From contig CAVRED010000005.1 of assembly GCA_963719975.1 (NCBI GenBank), forward strand, positions 186,001 to 250,000: a stretch of 64,000 bases of DNA, read 5' to 3'. This document shows positions 1-9,160 of this stretch, in pieces (positions within the stretch are counted from its first letter, which is position 1; each line of letters opens with the position of its first letter). Source of the DNA: Poindextera sp963719975. Lineage in GTDB: Bacteria > Pseudomonadota > Alphaproteobacteria > Caulobacterales > Caulobacteraceae. The position numbers were made by a program, and so were the translations under genes. The notes beneath the pieces are model-generated. The model had not been told where the DNA came from, ran no database searches, and saw only the letters and a list, made by a program, of their open reading frames with translations.

Positions 1-614
1 ATGTCGGCGCCCTTCGCGACCTGCCACATCAAGGGCGCGAACTCGTCGAACTGGCCGTAGACGACCTCGAGATTGCGCGGAAATTTCGCCGTCCCCTCCG
101 CGCCCGCGCCCAGGAACGCGGTCGTCGAGCCTTCGAGCACCACCGAGCGGTACGCGTTCGGCATGACGGTCGCCGCGCTCATGACCGCCGAGCCGCCCAT
201 GCTGTGCGCCTCGAGCCCGATGTTGTTCTTGTCCACGTAGGGGAGGGCGCGCAGGTAGGCGAGCGCGGCCGGACCGCCGAAGCCCTGCTCGGCCAGCACC
301 CCGCCGGAATCGCCGTGCCCCGCCATGTCCATCGCCATGACCACAAAGCCGCGTCGCGCGAGCTCGATGGCGAACGGGCTCTGCATCTCGCGTGTGTTGA
401 TGAAGCCGTGCGCCACTAGCACGGCCGGCGCCGGGTGGGCGGCGCTGGCGCTCGGCGGCACATAGAGCCGGGCCGCGAACATGACGCCGCCCTCCCCGGG
501 GTAGCGGACGTCCTCAACCCGCACCCCGCCCGCGGTTTGCACCAAGTGCGCCGCAAGCCCGCCCGCCAGCACGAGCGCCCAGCCCAGCGCGAAGAGCGCC
601 CATCGCTTGCCCAA
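1..614 (-). CDS. alpha/beta hydrolase, N-terminal part (3' end outside window)
   Basis: The reading frame enters from the left edge, so only the first 204 codons are visible. It starts at TTG 614, eight bases after a GGGGAGG ribosome site; an ATG at 603 is in another frame. Residues 5-27 form a hydrophobic N-terminal anchor or signal segment. The alpha/beta-hydrolase fold follows: the oxyanion-side HGF motif (69-71), strand-loop MDMAGHGDSGG (95-105), and the nucleophile elbow A-H-S-M-G-G with Ser138. Family knowledge suggests a membrane-anchored or exported esterase or dienelactone-hydrolase-like enzyme; the substrate cannot be predicted. The acid and histidine of the triad would lie beyond the window. 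It is divergent from ptsP. Confidence 0.8.
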   Translation of the reverse strand, partial: MGKRWALFALGWALVLAGGLAAHLVQTAGGVRVEDVRYPGEGGVMFAARLYVPPSASAAHPAPAVLVAHGFINTREMQSPFAIELARRGFVVMAMDMAGHGDSGGVLAEQGFGGPAALAYLRALPYVDKNNIGLEAHSMGGSAVMSAATVMPNAYRSVVLEGSTTAFLGAGAEGTAKFPRNLEVVYGQFDEFAPLMWQVAKGAD

Positions 615-812
615 TCCCGCCTCCCCAGGCTGTTTGAACGATTGATGGGAGCCGGCTGCGCGCGCGTCCAGTTGAAACCGGTACGCGGCGCCGAAAACAC
701 GGGCGACATTCGGGAATCCGCGCCCAAGGGGCCCGGCTCAAATTGCCGCTCCGTCGCGCTTCCGTTAGGTAGGCCTGATAAGGAAGCGCCGGATGATGAA
801 GCCTTGAGCCGC

Positions 813-3068
813 ATGCCAATGCGCGGCCCGCGCAGTCTGCTCCGGCAGATTCGCGAAGCCATGGAGAGCGGCGGGCCTGTCCAGGCCCGGCTGGACGAGG
901 CTGTGCGCATCATCGCCCGCTCGATGGTGGCCGAGGTGTGCTCGGTGTACCTGCGGCGCGCCTCCGGCGATCTCGAGCTGTTCGCGACCGAGGGCCTGAG
1001 CGCCGACGCCGTTCACGTCACCCGGCTCGGCCCTGGCGAGGGCCTCGTGGGCGAGATCGTCCGCGCCGGCGGCCCGCTCAATCTGTCGGACGCGCCGCAC
1101 CATCCTGCCTTCTCCTACCGGCCTGAGACGGGGGAGGACCCGTACCACGCGTTCCTCGGCGTGCCGTTGCTGCGCGGCGGGCGGGCCATCGGCGTCCTGG
1201 TCGTGCAGAACCGCACCGAGCGGGTCTACGCCGAGGACGAGGTCGAGGACCTGCAGATCATCGCCATGGTCCTGGCCGAGATGGTGGCCGGCGGCGAACG
1301 CCTGGCGGAAGCGGCGCTCAAGGACGTCGAGATCGCGCCGCACAAGCCGGAGCGCCTGAAGGGTGTGCGCTTCGCCGAGGGTCTGGCCTACGGCCAGGCG
1401 GTGCTGCACGAGGCGCCGGTCGCGCCCGAGCAACTCCTCTCCGACGACGTCGCCGCCGAGGAGGCCAGGCTCAAGGCCGCCGTCGCCGCGCTGCAGACGC
1501 AGATCGACCAGATGATGGACGGGCAGCACGGGCTGGTGGGCGCGAGCTTCGATGTGATCGAGAGCTATCGGATGTTCGCCCACAGCCGCAGCTGGAACCG
1601 GTCGCTGGAGGACGCCGTTCGCTCGGGCCTGACGGCCGAGGCCGCCGTCGAGCGTGTCCGCTCCGAACACCGCGCCACCGTGGGCCAGGCGCGCGATCCG
1701 TACCTGCGCGAGCGCCTGCACGATCTGGAGGACCTGAACGACCGGCTGTTGCGCCACCTGGCCGGCGACGGCGACCGCATCCATCGCGAGCTGCCGGAGA
1801 ACGCGATCCTGATCGCCCGCAACCTCGGGCCGGCCGACATCCTCGAGTACGACCGCGGCCGCTTGAAGGGCATCCTGCTCGAGGAGGGCTCGGTCGCTAG
1901 TCACGCTGGCATCGTCGCTCGGGCGCTCGAGATCCCTTGTGTCGGACGCGTCGCGGGCCTGCGCGACCGCGTCAACCAGGGGGATCCGGTGATCGTCGAC
2001 GCCGAGGCGGGCGAGACCTATCTGCGCCCGCGCCCGGACGTGGTCGAGGCGCTCAAGGCCCGCATGGCGGTGCGCGCCGAACGCCGCGCCGAATATCTGC
2101 GCCTGCGCGAGACGCCGGCCTTCACCCGTGACGGGGCCAAGATCACAATCCTGATGAACGCGGGCCTGGCGCTCGACCTCGACATCCTGGCCGAGACCGG
2201 CGCGGAGGGGATCGGCCTCTTCCGCACCGAGTTCCAGTTCATGGTCGCCGAGCAACTGCCGCGCTTCAGAGACCAGACCCAGCTCTACACGCGCGTGCTG
2301 GAGGCGGCGAACGGGCTGCCGGTGACGTTCCGCACGCTCGATCTCGGCGGCGACAAGCTGTTGCCCTATCTCGACGTCGAGCGGGAAGACAATCCAGCGC
2401 TGGGCTGGCGCGCGATCCGCATGGGACTCGACCGCAACGGCACACTGCTCAAGCTGCAGCTGCGCGCGCTGATCGCCGCCACCCGAGGCCGCGAGCTGCG
2501 AGTCATGTTCCCGCTCATCGCCAGCGTCGAGGAGTTCCGCGCCGCCCGCGCGCTCGTCGACCAGGAGATCGCCTGGGCGGAGCGCCGTGGCAGGCCGGCG
2601 CCCAGCCTGCTCCGCGTCGGCGCCATGATCGAAGCGCCGGCGCTGGTGTGGCACCTGGACGCTCTCTTGCCGATGACCGACTTCGTCTCGATCGGCACCA
2701 ACGACCTGATGCAGTACATGTTCGCCGCCGACCGCGGGAACCCCAGGGTCGCCGACCGTTATGACCCCCTGTCGCCGCCGGCCCTGCGGGCGCTGAAGAT
2801 GATCCAGGACGCATGCGCCGAGAGCCGAACCCCGGTTTCGGTCTGCGGCGAGATGGCCGGCCGACCGCTGGAGGCCTTTGCGCTCATAGCTTTGGGCTAC
2901 GATCAGCTCTCCATGCCGCCTGGCGGCGTTGGGCCGGTGAAGCAGATGGTGCTGTCCTGCGATCGCGAAGCGGCTCGGCGTGGTTTCGAAAGCCTGCTTC
3001 GAGGCAGCGCCGGCTCGGTCCGCAGCGAGGTGGAGACGCTTGCCCGAAAGCTCTCGGTGATTACATAA
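813..3068 (+). CDS. ptsP: phosphoenolpyruvate-protein phosphotransferase PtsP (EI-Ntr)
   Basis: First enzyme of the nitrogen-related PTS: autophosphorylates from PEP and passes phosphate to NPr. About 751 residues, the usual length. An N-terminal GAF sensor domain (about 10-165) precedes the PEP-utiliser domains. The phospho-acceptor is His364 in the S-V-A-S-H-A-G-I motif. The PEP-binding barrel shows GLFRTEFQF, DLGGDKLLPY, SIGTNDLMQY, and the catalytic cysteine in VCGEMAGRP (Cys678). The frame is open upstream to 435, but homology begins at MPMRGPRSLLRQI; ATG 813 is chosen, with TTG 804 and ATG 819 as alternatives. It is followed by 108 bp and then the RodZ-like gene, a Caulobacterales-type order. 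Confidence 0.93.
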   Translation: MPMRGPRSLLRQIREAMESGGPVQARLDEAVRIIARSMVAEVCSVYLRRASGDLELFATEGLSADAVHVTRLGPGEGLVGEIVRAGGPLNLSDAPHHPAFSYRPETGEDPYHAFLGVPLLRGGRAIGVLVVQNRTERVYAEDEVEDLQIIAMVLAEMVAGGERLAEAALKDVEIAPHKPERLKGVRFAEGLAYGQAVLHEAPVAPEQLLSDDVAAEEARLKAAVAALQTQIDQMMDGQHGLVGASFDVIESYRMFAHSRSWNRSLEDAVRSGLTAEAAVERVRSEHRATVGQARDPYLRERLHDLEDLNDRLLRHLAGDGDRIHRELPENAILIARNLGPADILEYDRGRLKGILLEEGSVASHAGIVARALEIPCVGRVAGLRDRVNQGDPVIVDAEAGETYLRPRPDVVEALKARMAVRAERRAEYLRLRETPAFTRDGAKITILMNAGLALDLDILAETGAEGIGLFRTEFQFMVAEQLPRFRDQTQLYTRVLEAANGLPVTFRTLDLGGDKLLPYLDVEREDNPALGWRAIRMGLDRNGTLLKLQLRALIAATRGRELRVMFPLIASVEEFRAARALVDQEIAWAERRGRPAPSLLRVGAMIEAPALVWHLDALLPMTDFVSIGTNDLMQYMFAADRGNPRVADRYDPLSPPALRALKMIQDACAESRTPVSVCGEMAGRPLEAFALIALGYDQLSMPPGGVGPVKQMVLSCDREAARRGFESLLRGSAGSVRSEVETLARKLSVIT

Positions 3069-3176
3069 CTGATTGGAAACTGTTCTGATTCCTGATATGC
3101 GGGAACGATTGCTGACTTTCGGGGTGTGCGTGTCGTTATTCGCAAAGGTTAATGCTGATCAACCAAGGGCCGAGTC

Positions 3177-4173
3177 GTGTCGCCGGTAGACGCGGGCGTC
3201 ATCGGCTCCGGGCTTGATCTGTCCGACCCGCGCGAGGGCGACGGAACGGCCGCGGATGATCTCGTTCTGGCGGGCGAGACGATCGGCGCAGCGATCCGAA
3301 TGCGGCGCGAGGCGCGCGGCATCTCGCTGGACGAGCTGTCGCTGGCGACGCGCATCAAGCCGCAATACCTGGCCGCGCTCGAGGCGATGCGGCTCGAGGA
3401 GCTGCCGTCGCGCCCGTTCGTCGTCGGCTATATCCGCGCCTGCGCCGGCGCGCTCGGCCTCGATCCCGAGCAGGCGGTCGAGCGCTTCAGGCGCGAGGCG
3501 CCGGACGGGCCGCAGGCGCTTGCCGCGCCGGGCGGCGTCGACCGCGAGACCGATCCGCGCGTGCGCACCTTCGTGACTCTCGGCGTCGTCGTGGTGCTGG
3601 CGATCGTGGCCTGGAACATCGCCGAGCGCGTCGTGCGCCATGCGCCGTCGCACCAAGGCGCGCGCGCGGCGCCGCGCGATTCGTCTGCCCGTGTCCTCGC
3701 ACGGGCCAGTCGGACCAGTGTCGCTCGGCGCGCCGCTGCCGCCGCCGATCGAGTCGACCGACGCCCGAGCCCTATGTCACGCCAGGCCTGCCGTCGGCGT
3801 CGAGCGCGCCGGCCCAGGCCGCCGCGCCAGCTGACGCCGCCGATCGGCGCGCCGTTCGAGGCCAGGGCGTCCGTCTATGGGATCGCGCCGGCCGCGGCGC
3901 ACGTCATCTTTGTCGCCGCCAAGCCGGTGTCGTTCGTGGTCCACGGCGCCGACGGCTCGGTCTACTTCGCTCGCCAGCTGGAGACCGGCGAGGCCTACGC
4001 CGCGCCGGCGCTCGCCGGCCTGAGCGTCGAGGTCTCCAACCCGGCGCTCGTCGACGTCTATGTCGATCGAGCGTTTCAAGGGCGTGCTGCCGGGGCCGAC
4101 GACGGCGCTCTCCAGCCTCACGCTCGCGGCGCCCGCGCCCGCCGCCGCGCCGCGGCCCGCCGCCCAGCCGTAA
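3177..4173 (+). CDS. RodZ-like HTH / DUF4115 membrane protein (frameshifted)
   Basis: Starts at GTG 3177 after AAGGG. Residues 33-105 form a RodZ-type helix-turn-helix (GETIGAAIRMRREARGISL...), residues 131-151 a single transmembrane helix, then a proline/alanine linker and a C-terminal DUF4115 beta domain (ASVYGIAPAAAHVIFVAAKP ... VDVYVDRAFQG). RodZ links cell-shape machinery to the membrane; in alphaproteobacteria many such proteins are annotated only as HTH-domain proteins. The linker is read in successive frames, each consistent with one extra base: near 3650-3720, near 3763, near 3830, and near 4081. After the last, the true C-terminus is Pro/Ala-rich and ends at TAA 4171-4173. The shifts are probably sequence errors. 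Confidence 0.75.
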
Positions 4174-4237
4174 CGAAAGTTTCGCGCAAGCCGGGCTTGG
4201 GCCGACGGCCCCGAATAGCCTATCTAGCCAGCCGGCC

Positions 4238-5382
4238 ATGACCGCGCCCTCGCTCGAGCACGTGCGCCCCTGGCGCGCGATCCACCGCCGCCCGACCCGC
4301 AAGATCCGCGTCGGCTCGGTCGAGGTGGGCGGCGATGCGCCGATCAGCGTCCAGTCGATGACCAACACCCTCACCGCCGACGCCGCGGCGACCATCGCCC
4401 AGGTGCGGGCGCTGGAGGAGGCCGGCGCCGACATCGTGCGCGTCTCCTGCCCGGACGAGGCCTCGACCGCCGCCCTTCCGGCCATCGTCAAGGCCGCGCA
4501 GCGTGCCGATCGTGGCCGACATCCACTTCCACTACAAACGCGCGATCGAGGCGGCCGAGGGCGGCGCGGCCTGCCTGCGCATCAACCCCGGCAACATCGG
4601 CTCGGCGGCGCGCGTGCGCGAGGTGGTGCAGGCCGCGCGCGACCACGGCTGCTCGATGCGCATCGGCGTCAACGCCGGCTCGCTCGAGCGCGAGCTGCTC
4701 GAACGCTACGGCGAGCCCTGTCCGGAAGCGATGGTCGAGAGCGCGCTCAACCACGCCCGCATCCTGCAGGACCACGACTTCCACGAGTTCAAGATCAGCG
4801 TGAAGGCTTCGGACGTCTTCCTGAGCGTGGCCGCCTATCAGCTGCTGTCGGAAGCCATCGACTGCCCGCTGCATCTCGGCATCACCGAGGCGGGTCCGAC
4901 CCGGCCCGGAACGATCAAGTCGGCGATCGGCATCGGCTCGCTGCTCTGGGCCGGCATCGGCGACACCATCCGCGTCTCGCTGGCGGCCGATCCGGTCGAG
5001 GAGGTCAAGGCCGGCTTCGACATGCTGAAGTCGCTCGGCCTGCGCCATCGCGGCGTCAACATCATCGCCTGCCCCTCCTGCGCGCGGCAGGGGTTCAACG
5101 TCATCGAGACCGTGGCGATCCTCGAGGAGCGGCTGGCGCACGTGACGACGCCGATGTCGCTCTCGATCATCGGCTGCGTGGTCAACGGGCCAGGCGAGGC
5201 GCTGTTCACCGACGTCGGGCTTCACCGGCGGCGGCAAGGGGGCCGGCATGGTCTATCTGGCCGGCCGCCAGGACCACAAGATGGACAACGAGCACATGGT
5301 CGACCACATCGTGGCGCTGGTCGAGGCGCGCGCCGCTGAGATCGAGGCCGAAAAGAAGGGGCGATTGGAGGCGGCGGAGTAG
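4238..5382 (+). CDS. ispG: 4-hydroxy-3-methylbut-2-en-1-yl diphosphate synthase IspG (two frameshifts)
   Basis: Penultimate step of the MEP isoprenoid pathway, reductive conversion of MEcPP to HMBPP by a [4Fe-4S] enzyme. Three consecutive frames together give a full protein. 4238-4501 encodes the N-terminus (SVQSMTNTLTADAAATIAQV). About 4503-5216 encodes the TIM barrel (VPIVADIHFHYKRAIE, ITEAGPTRPGTIKSA) with the cluster ligands in IACPSCARQGF and SIIGCVVNGPGE. About 5220-5382 encodes the tail (FTGGGKGAGMVYLAGRQ). The joins at about 4502 and about 5219 each fit one extra base. Because IspG is normally essential, these look like sequencing errors. It sits 64 bp after the RodZ-like gene. Confidence 0.9.
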
Positions 5383-5456
5383 GGGCGCCGCAAGGGCGCC
5401 CTTGCGCGGCGAAGCTAAGCGCTGTTTAGATTTCCGAGGTTCTAGAGGAGGACTGC

Positions 5457-5754
5457 ATGTCCGTAGACGGCAACTGGAATATCGTGGTCAGTTCACCGAT
5501 GGGCGACCAGCCCTCGACGCTCAGCCTGAAGGCCGAGGGCGGTGACGCTCACCGGAACGCAGGGCGCGCAGGGCCAATCGAGCCCGATCGCGAACGGCAA
5601 GGTCGACGGCGACACCGTCAGCTGGGCGAACTCGATCACCCAGCCTTTCCCGATGACGCTCGAGTTCACCGGCACGGTCGTCGGCGACACGCTGAACGGC
5701 AACGTGAAGGCGGGCTCGTTCGGCACCTTCCCGTTCAAGGGATCGCGCGCCTAG
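5457..5754 (+). CDS. small conserved protein of unknown function (frameshifted)
   Basis: ATG 5457 follows a strong AGAGGAGG site. The first frame gives MSVDGNWNIVVSSPMGDQ...LKAEGG; after about 5541 the next frame continues TLTGTQGAQG... to TAG at 5754, for about 98 residues in total. The single change of frame in GGCGGTGACG is probably an indel error. The sequence is rich in Gly, Thr, Ser and alternating hydrophobics (GKVDGDTVSW, LEFTGTVVGDTLNGNV), suggesting a small all-beta protein. It has no signal peptide, membrane segment or cysteine. I do not recognise a function. It lies alone between ispG and prfA and is followed by a hairpin terminator. Confidence 0.65.
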
Positions 5755-5812
5755 CTTCCATTCGGCCCGCCTCTCGCCGGCGCGGCGGGGGGCGGGACCA
5801 ACGCATTTCGCA

Positions 5813-5844
5813 CCCGCCGCGGCCGTAAGGCCGGCGGCGGTTTT
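5813..5844 (+). terminator. rho-independent terminator
   Basis: A GC-rich stem (CCGCCG-C-GGCC ... GGCC-G-GCGGCGG) with a GTAA loop is followed directly by TTTT at 5841-5844. It closes the small gene ending at 5754 and sits just before prfA. Confidence 0.65.
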
Positions 5845-5878
5845 GCGCGCGATCAGGCGCTCCACTACACTCCCAGCC

Positions 5879-6949
5879 GTGCAGCTCCCCAAAGCCCGAC
5901 TCGACCAGGTGCTCGATCGCTTCCGCGAGGTCGAGGCGCGCATGGGCGCGGCCTCCGACGGCGCCGAGATCGTGCGCCTGGCCAAGGAGCATGCCGAGCT
6001 GAAGCCGGTGGTGGAGGCGGTCGGCGCGCTCGAGCACGCCCGCGCCGAGGCGGCCGAGCTTGAGACCATGGCCAAGGGCGCCGACGCCGAGATGGCCGAG
6101 CTGGCGCGCGAGGAGCTCGCCGGCGTCAACGAGCGGCTGCCCGAACTCGAGCGCGCGGTGGCGCTGCAGCTGGCGCCGAAGGACAAGGACGAGAGCGCCT
6201 CGGCCATCCTGGAGATCCGCGCCGGCACCGGCGGCGACGAGGCGGCGCTGTTCGCCGGCGACCTCTTCCGCATGTACCAGCGCTACGCCCAGCTGCACGG
6301 CTGGAAGGTCGAGGTCGACAGCGTCTCCGAAGGCGAGATGGGCGGCTACAAGGAGATCATCGCCTCGATCACCGGCGAGGGCGTCTTCGGCCGGCTGAAG
6401 TTCGAGAGCGGCGTCCACCGCGTGCAGCGGGTGCCCGACACCGAGGCGCAGGGGCGCATCCACACCTCCGCCGCCACCGTCGCGGTGCTGCCCGAGGTCG
6501 AGGACGTCGAGATCGAGATCAACGACGCCGACCTTCGCATCGACACCTACCGCTCGTCCGGCGCCGGCGGCCAGCACGTCAACAAGACCAATTCCGCCGT
6601 GCGCATCACCCACCTGCCGACCGGCATCGTCGTCACCTCATCGGAGAAGTCGCAGCACCAGAACCGCGCCCGGGCGATGAAGGTGCTGAAGGCGCGGCTC
6701 TACGAGCAGCAGCGCGAGGCGCTGGACACGGCGCGCGCCGACGCCCGCAAGAGCCAGGTCGGCTCCGGCGACCGCTCCGAGCGCATCCGCACCTACAACT
6801 TCCCGCAAGGCCGGGTGACCGACCACCGCATCAACCTGACGCTCTACAACCTGCCCAAGGTGATGGAGGGCGAGGCGCTGGACGACATCATCGACCCGCT
6901 GATCGCCGAGGATCAGGCCGCGCGCCTGGCCTCGCTGGAAACGGGGTGA
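5879..6949 (+). CDS. prfA: peptide chain release factor 1
   Basis: Class I release factor recognising UAA and UAG. About 356 residues from GTG 5879 (VQLPKARLDQVLDRF); the frame is open to 5843, but the extra residues do not resemble the family and overlap the terminator. The anticodon-like motif P-D-T is in HRVQRVPDTEAQGRIH, the RF1 equivalent of PxT rather than the SPF of RF2. The catalytic GGQ is at 230-232 in SSGAGGQHVNKTNSAV, the glutamine being the target of PrmC methylation. The stop overlaps the start of prmC (GTGA), so the two are translationally coupled, matching substrate to methylase. Confidence 0.95.
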   Translation: MQLPKARLDQVLDRFREVEARMGAASDGAEIVRLAKEHAELKPVVEAVGALEHARAEAAELETMAKGADAEMAELAREELAGVNERLPELERAVALQLAPKDKDESASAILEIRAGTGGDEAALFAGDLFRMYQRYAQLHGWKVEVDSVSEGEMGGYKEIIASITGEGVFGRLKFESGVHRVQRVPDTEAQGRIHTSAATVAVLPEVEDVEIEINDADLRIDTYRSSGAGGQHVNKTNSAVRITHLPTGIVVTSSEKSQHQNRARAMKVLKARLYEQQREALDTARADARKSQVGSGDRSERIRTYNFPQGRVTDHRINLTLYNLPKVMEGEALDDIIDPLIAEDQAARLASLETG

Positions 6950-7798
6950 GCCCGACCCTGGTCGAGGCCTGGACGGCGGCCCGGGATCGTCTCAAGGCCG
7001 GCCGGGATCGAGGGTCCGGTGATCGACGCGCGGATCCTGGTCGAGGCCGCCGCCGGCGCGAGCCGCGCCGACATCCTCGCCGATCCACGCCGCCCGCTGA
7101 GCGACGATCAGGCGGCGTCGCTCGACGACTACATCGCCCGGCGGCTCGCGCGAGAGCCGGTCAGCCAGATCCTCGGCCGCAAGGGCTTTTGGACCATCAT
7201 GCTGAAGGTGACGCCCGATGTGCTCACCCCGCGGCCCGAGACCGAGACCCTGGTCGAGTTCGTGCTGCGCGATCTGCCTGCGGGGCGGCCATTCAACCTG
7301 CTCGACCTCGGCGTCGGCTCAGGCGCGATCCTGCTCGCCATCCTGGCCGAGCGACCGGCCGGCAAGGGCCTTGGCGTCGACGTCTCGGAAGAGGCGCTGG
7401 CTGTCGCGCGGGAGAACGCGGCCAACCTCGGACTCGGTGGGCGAGTCGCGCTGTTGCGCGGCGACTGGACCGCCGGACTTGGCGACGCCGGGTTCGACCT
7501 CGTCGTGTCCAACCCGCCCTATGTGCGCACGAGCGACATCGCAACGCTCGCGCCCGAAGTGCGCGACCACGAGCCCAGATTGGCGCTGGATGGCGGGCCG
7601 GACGGACTTGCCATCTACCGTCATCTCGCGCCGGAGATCATACGTGTGCTCAAGCCCGGCGGACGGTTTGCGGTCGAGGTCGGGCAAGACCAGGCCGCGG
7701 CGGTGGAGGGGCTCTTGCGCGATGCGGGCGCCGCCGATGTGGCCACGGTCCGCGACCTCGCCGATCACGACCGCGTGGTCGCCGGACGCCGCCCTTAA
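6946..7798 (+). CDS. prmC: release factor glutamine methyltransferase PrmC (frameshifted)
   Basis: N5-glutamine methyltransferase acting on the GGQ of RF1 and RF2. It starts at GTG 6946 overlapping the prfA stop: VSPTLVEAWTAARDRLKA, then the frame changes at about 7000 (one extra G in AAGGCCGGCC) and continues AGIEGPVIDARILVEAA to the TAA at 7798. The SAM-binding motif LLDLGVGSGAILLAIL and the diagnostic N-P-P-Y tetrapeptide (VVSNPPYVRTSDI) are intact. Length about 283 residues, normal for HemK/PrmC. The only defect is the early indel, probably an error. Confidence 0.92.
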
Positions 7799-8017
7799 CG
7801 AAATATCCCTTGGAATATAGACGCCGAGTCGCTACATCAGGGGCGTCTCTTCCCACTTCGTCGGGGCTTTGGAGTTCGTCCGTTGCAGGGCGTCGCTCCG
7901 GTCGACGAGCAGGTCGCGGGCGCCACTGGCGCCGGGGCGGAGACTAAGGACGCTATCGCACGCAAGACAGGATCACCCCGGGGTCGCCACCCCGATCCGA
8001 CCAAGGCCACAAACAGA

Positions 8018-8033
8018 TCAGGGCACGCCCTGA
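8018..8033. promoter_or_regulatory. 16-bp dyad upstream of the DUF4167 gene
   Basis: TCAGGGC-AC-GCCCTGA is a perfect inverted repeat with 7-bp arms, 24 bp before the start codon at 8058. It could be an operator or a short mRNA hairpin near the ribosome site. No factor is assigned. The rest of 7799-8057 shows no convincing gene. Confidence 0.3.
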
Positions 8034-8057
8034 GCGTCGGCCAGATTGCTGGAAAAG

Positions 8058-9144
8058 ATGAGAGATTTCAAAGGAATGAAGCGGCAGCGCAGCCGCAATC
8101 GGGGCGGCGGCGGCGGAGGCGGCAAGCCTCAGCACAACGCCAACCGGGCGTTCGAATCGAACGGACCGGACGGGGTCAAGATCCGCGGCGCGGCCCAGCA
8201 CGTTTTTGAGAAGTATCAGCAGCTCGCGCGCGACGCGCTCACGTCCGGTGACCGCGTGCTCGCGGAAAACTATCAGCAGCACGCCGAGCACTACTTCCGG
8301 GTGCTGCGCGCCGTGCAGCCGCAACGACCGGCGAGCGACATCATGGGTCGCGACGCCTTCGCCTCCGGGTTCGACATCGACTTCGAGGATGAGGGCGGCG
8401 GCGAAACGGGCGAAGTCGGGACGGAGGCCGTGGGAAGCCGACGGCGAGCCGCGCGGCGAGTGGCGCGAGCAGGGCCGTTACGAGGGCCGCCGCGACGAGC
8501 GCCCGCGCGATCGCAACGGCTACCAGCAGGACCGCGGATACCAGCAGGACCGCGGCTATCGCGACGAGCGGCCAAGAGACGAGCGCCCGAGAGACGACAG
8601 GCCGCGGGACGATCGGCCGAGAGATGACCGTCCCCGTGACGATCGCCCCAGAGACGATCGCCCCAGAGACGACCGCCCAAGAGACGATCGCCCCAGAGAC
8701 GACCGTCCAAGAGATGATCGGCCCAGAGACGAACGTCCAAGAGACGACCGGCCGCGCGACGATCGCCCCAGAGACGACCGGCCCTATCGCGACGACCGGC
8801 AACGCGACTTTCGCGAAGACCGGCCGCGTGGCGACCGCAACGACCGCTACCGGGACGACCGCCGCGGAGAGCGCACCGAGCGCAATCCCGACCCGCTCGC
8901 GGTCGTGGAGCCTCAGGCGCAACCGCTAGCAGCGTCCGCCGAGCCGCCGTCGTCGTCGCCGATCCTGCGCTCGCAGGACGGCGGCACGAGCCAGGCTCCG
9001 GCCTTCCTGCAGGCGCGACCCGAGGCGCCCTCCGAGGCTGGGGCTGACGACGGGCCCCGCACCCGCCGCCGTCGCGGGCCACGCGCCGAGGGCGATGACG
9101 GCGATCCGTCAGCCTCGCAAGCGGATGCGACCGAGGACGCCTGA
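8058..9144 (+). CDS. DUF4167 protein with Arg/Asp-rich pentapeptide repeats (frameshifted)
   Basis: Starts at ATG 8058 (MRDFKGMKRQRSRNRGGG). The N-terminal 110 residues are the conserved DUF4167 domain (NANRAFESNGPDGVKIRGAA, VFEKYQQLARDALTSGDRV, AENYQQHAEHYFR), found across alphaproteobacteria downstream of prmC. Near 8430 the frame changes by one base and continues EADGEPRGEWREQGRYEGRR to TGA 9144. The C-terminal half is low complexity: two GYQQDR units, then 15 consecutive R-D-D/E-R-P pentapeptides (8560-8784), then an acidic/Pro/Ala tail with an RRRRG basic patch. The charge pattern suggests RNA binding, but this is inference; the domain has no established function. Confidence 0.85.
8560..8784 (+). 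repeat. 15 tandem copies of a 15-bp coding repeat
   Basis: Exactly 225 bp = 15 x 15 bp, each unit encoding Arg-Asp-(Asp/Glu)-Arg-Pro. Order of variants: two RDERP, nine RDDRP, one RDERP, three RDDRP. Third-position bases vary (CGC/AGA Arg, CCC/CCA/CCG Pro), so the protein repeat is better conserved than the DNA. Confidence 0.95.
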
Positions 9145-9160
9145 CGCGTAGCGTGCTTCG

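Noticed and set aside
765..2654. 629-codon open frame on the minus strand opposite ptsP
   Set aside because: It is the complementary shadow of a strongly conserved ptsP frame in high-GC DNA, and is composed of low-complexity Arg/Ala/Gln sequence without domain motifs.
4238..5382. Programmed ribosomal frameshifting in ispG
   Set aside because: There is no slippery heptamer plus pseudoknot, and comparable shifts occur in eleven other genes, which fits sequence error better.
8560..8784. Short regular repeats considered as a CRISPR array
   Set aside because: The 15-bp units abut without spacers and are in frame, coding RDDRP; no cas gene is nearby.
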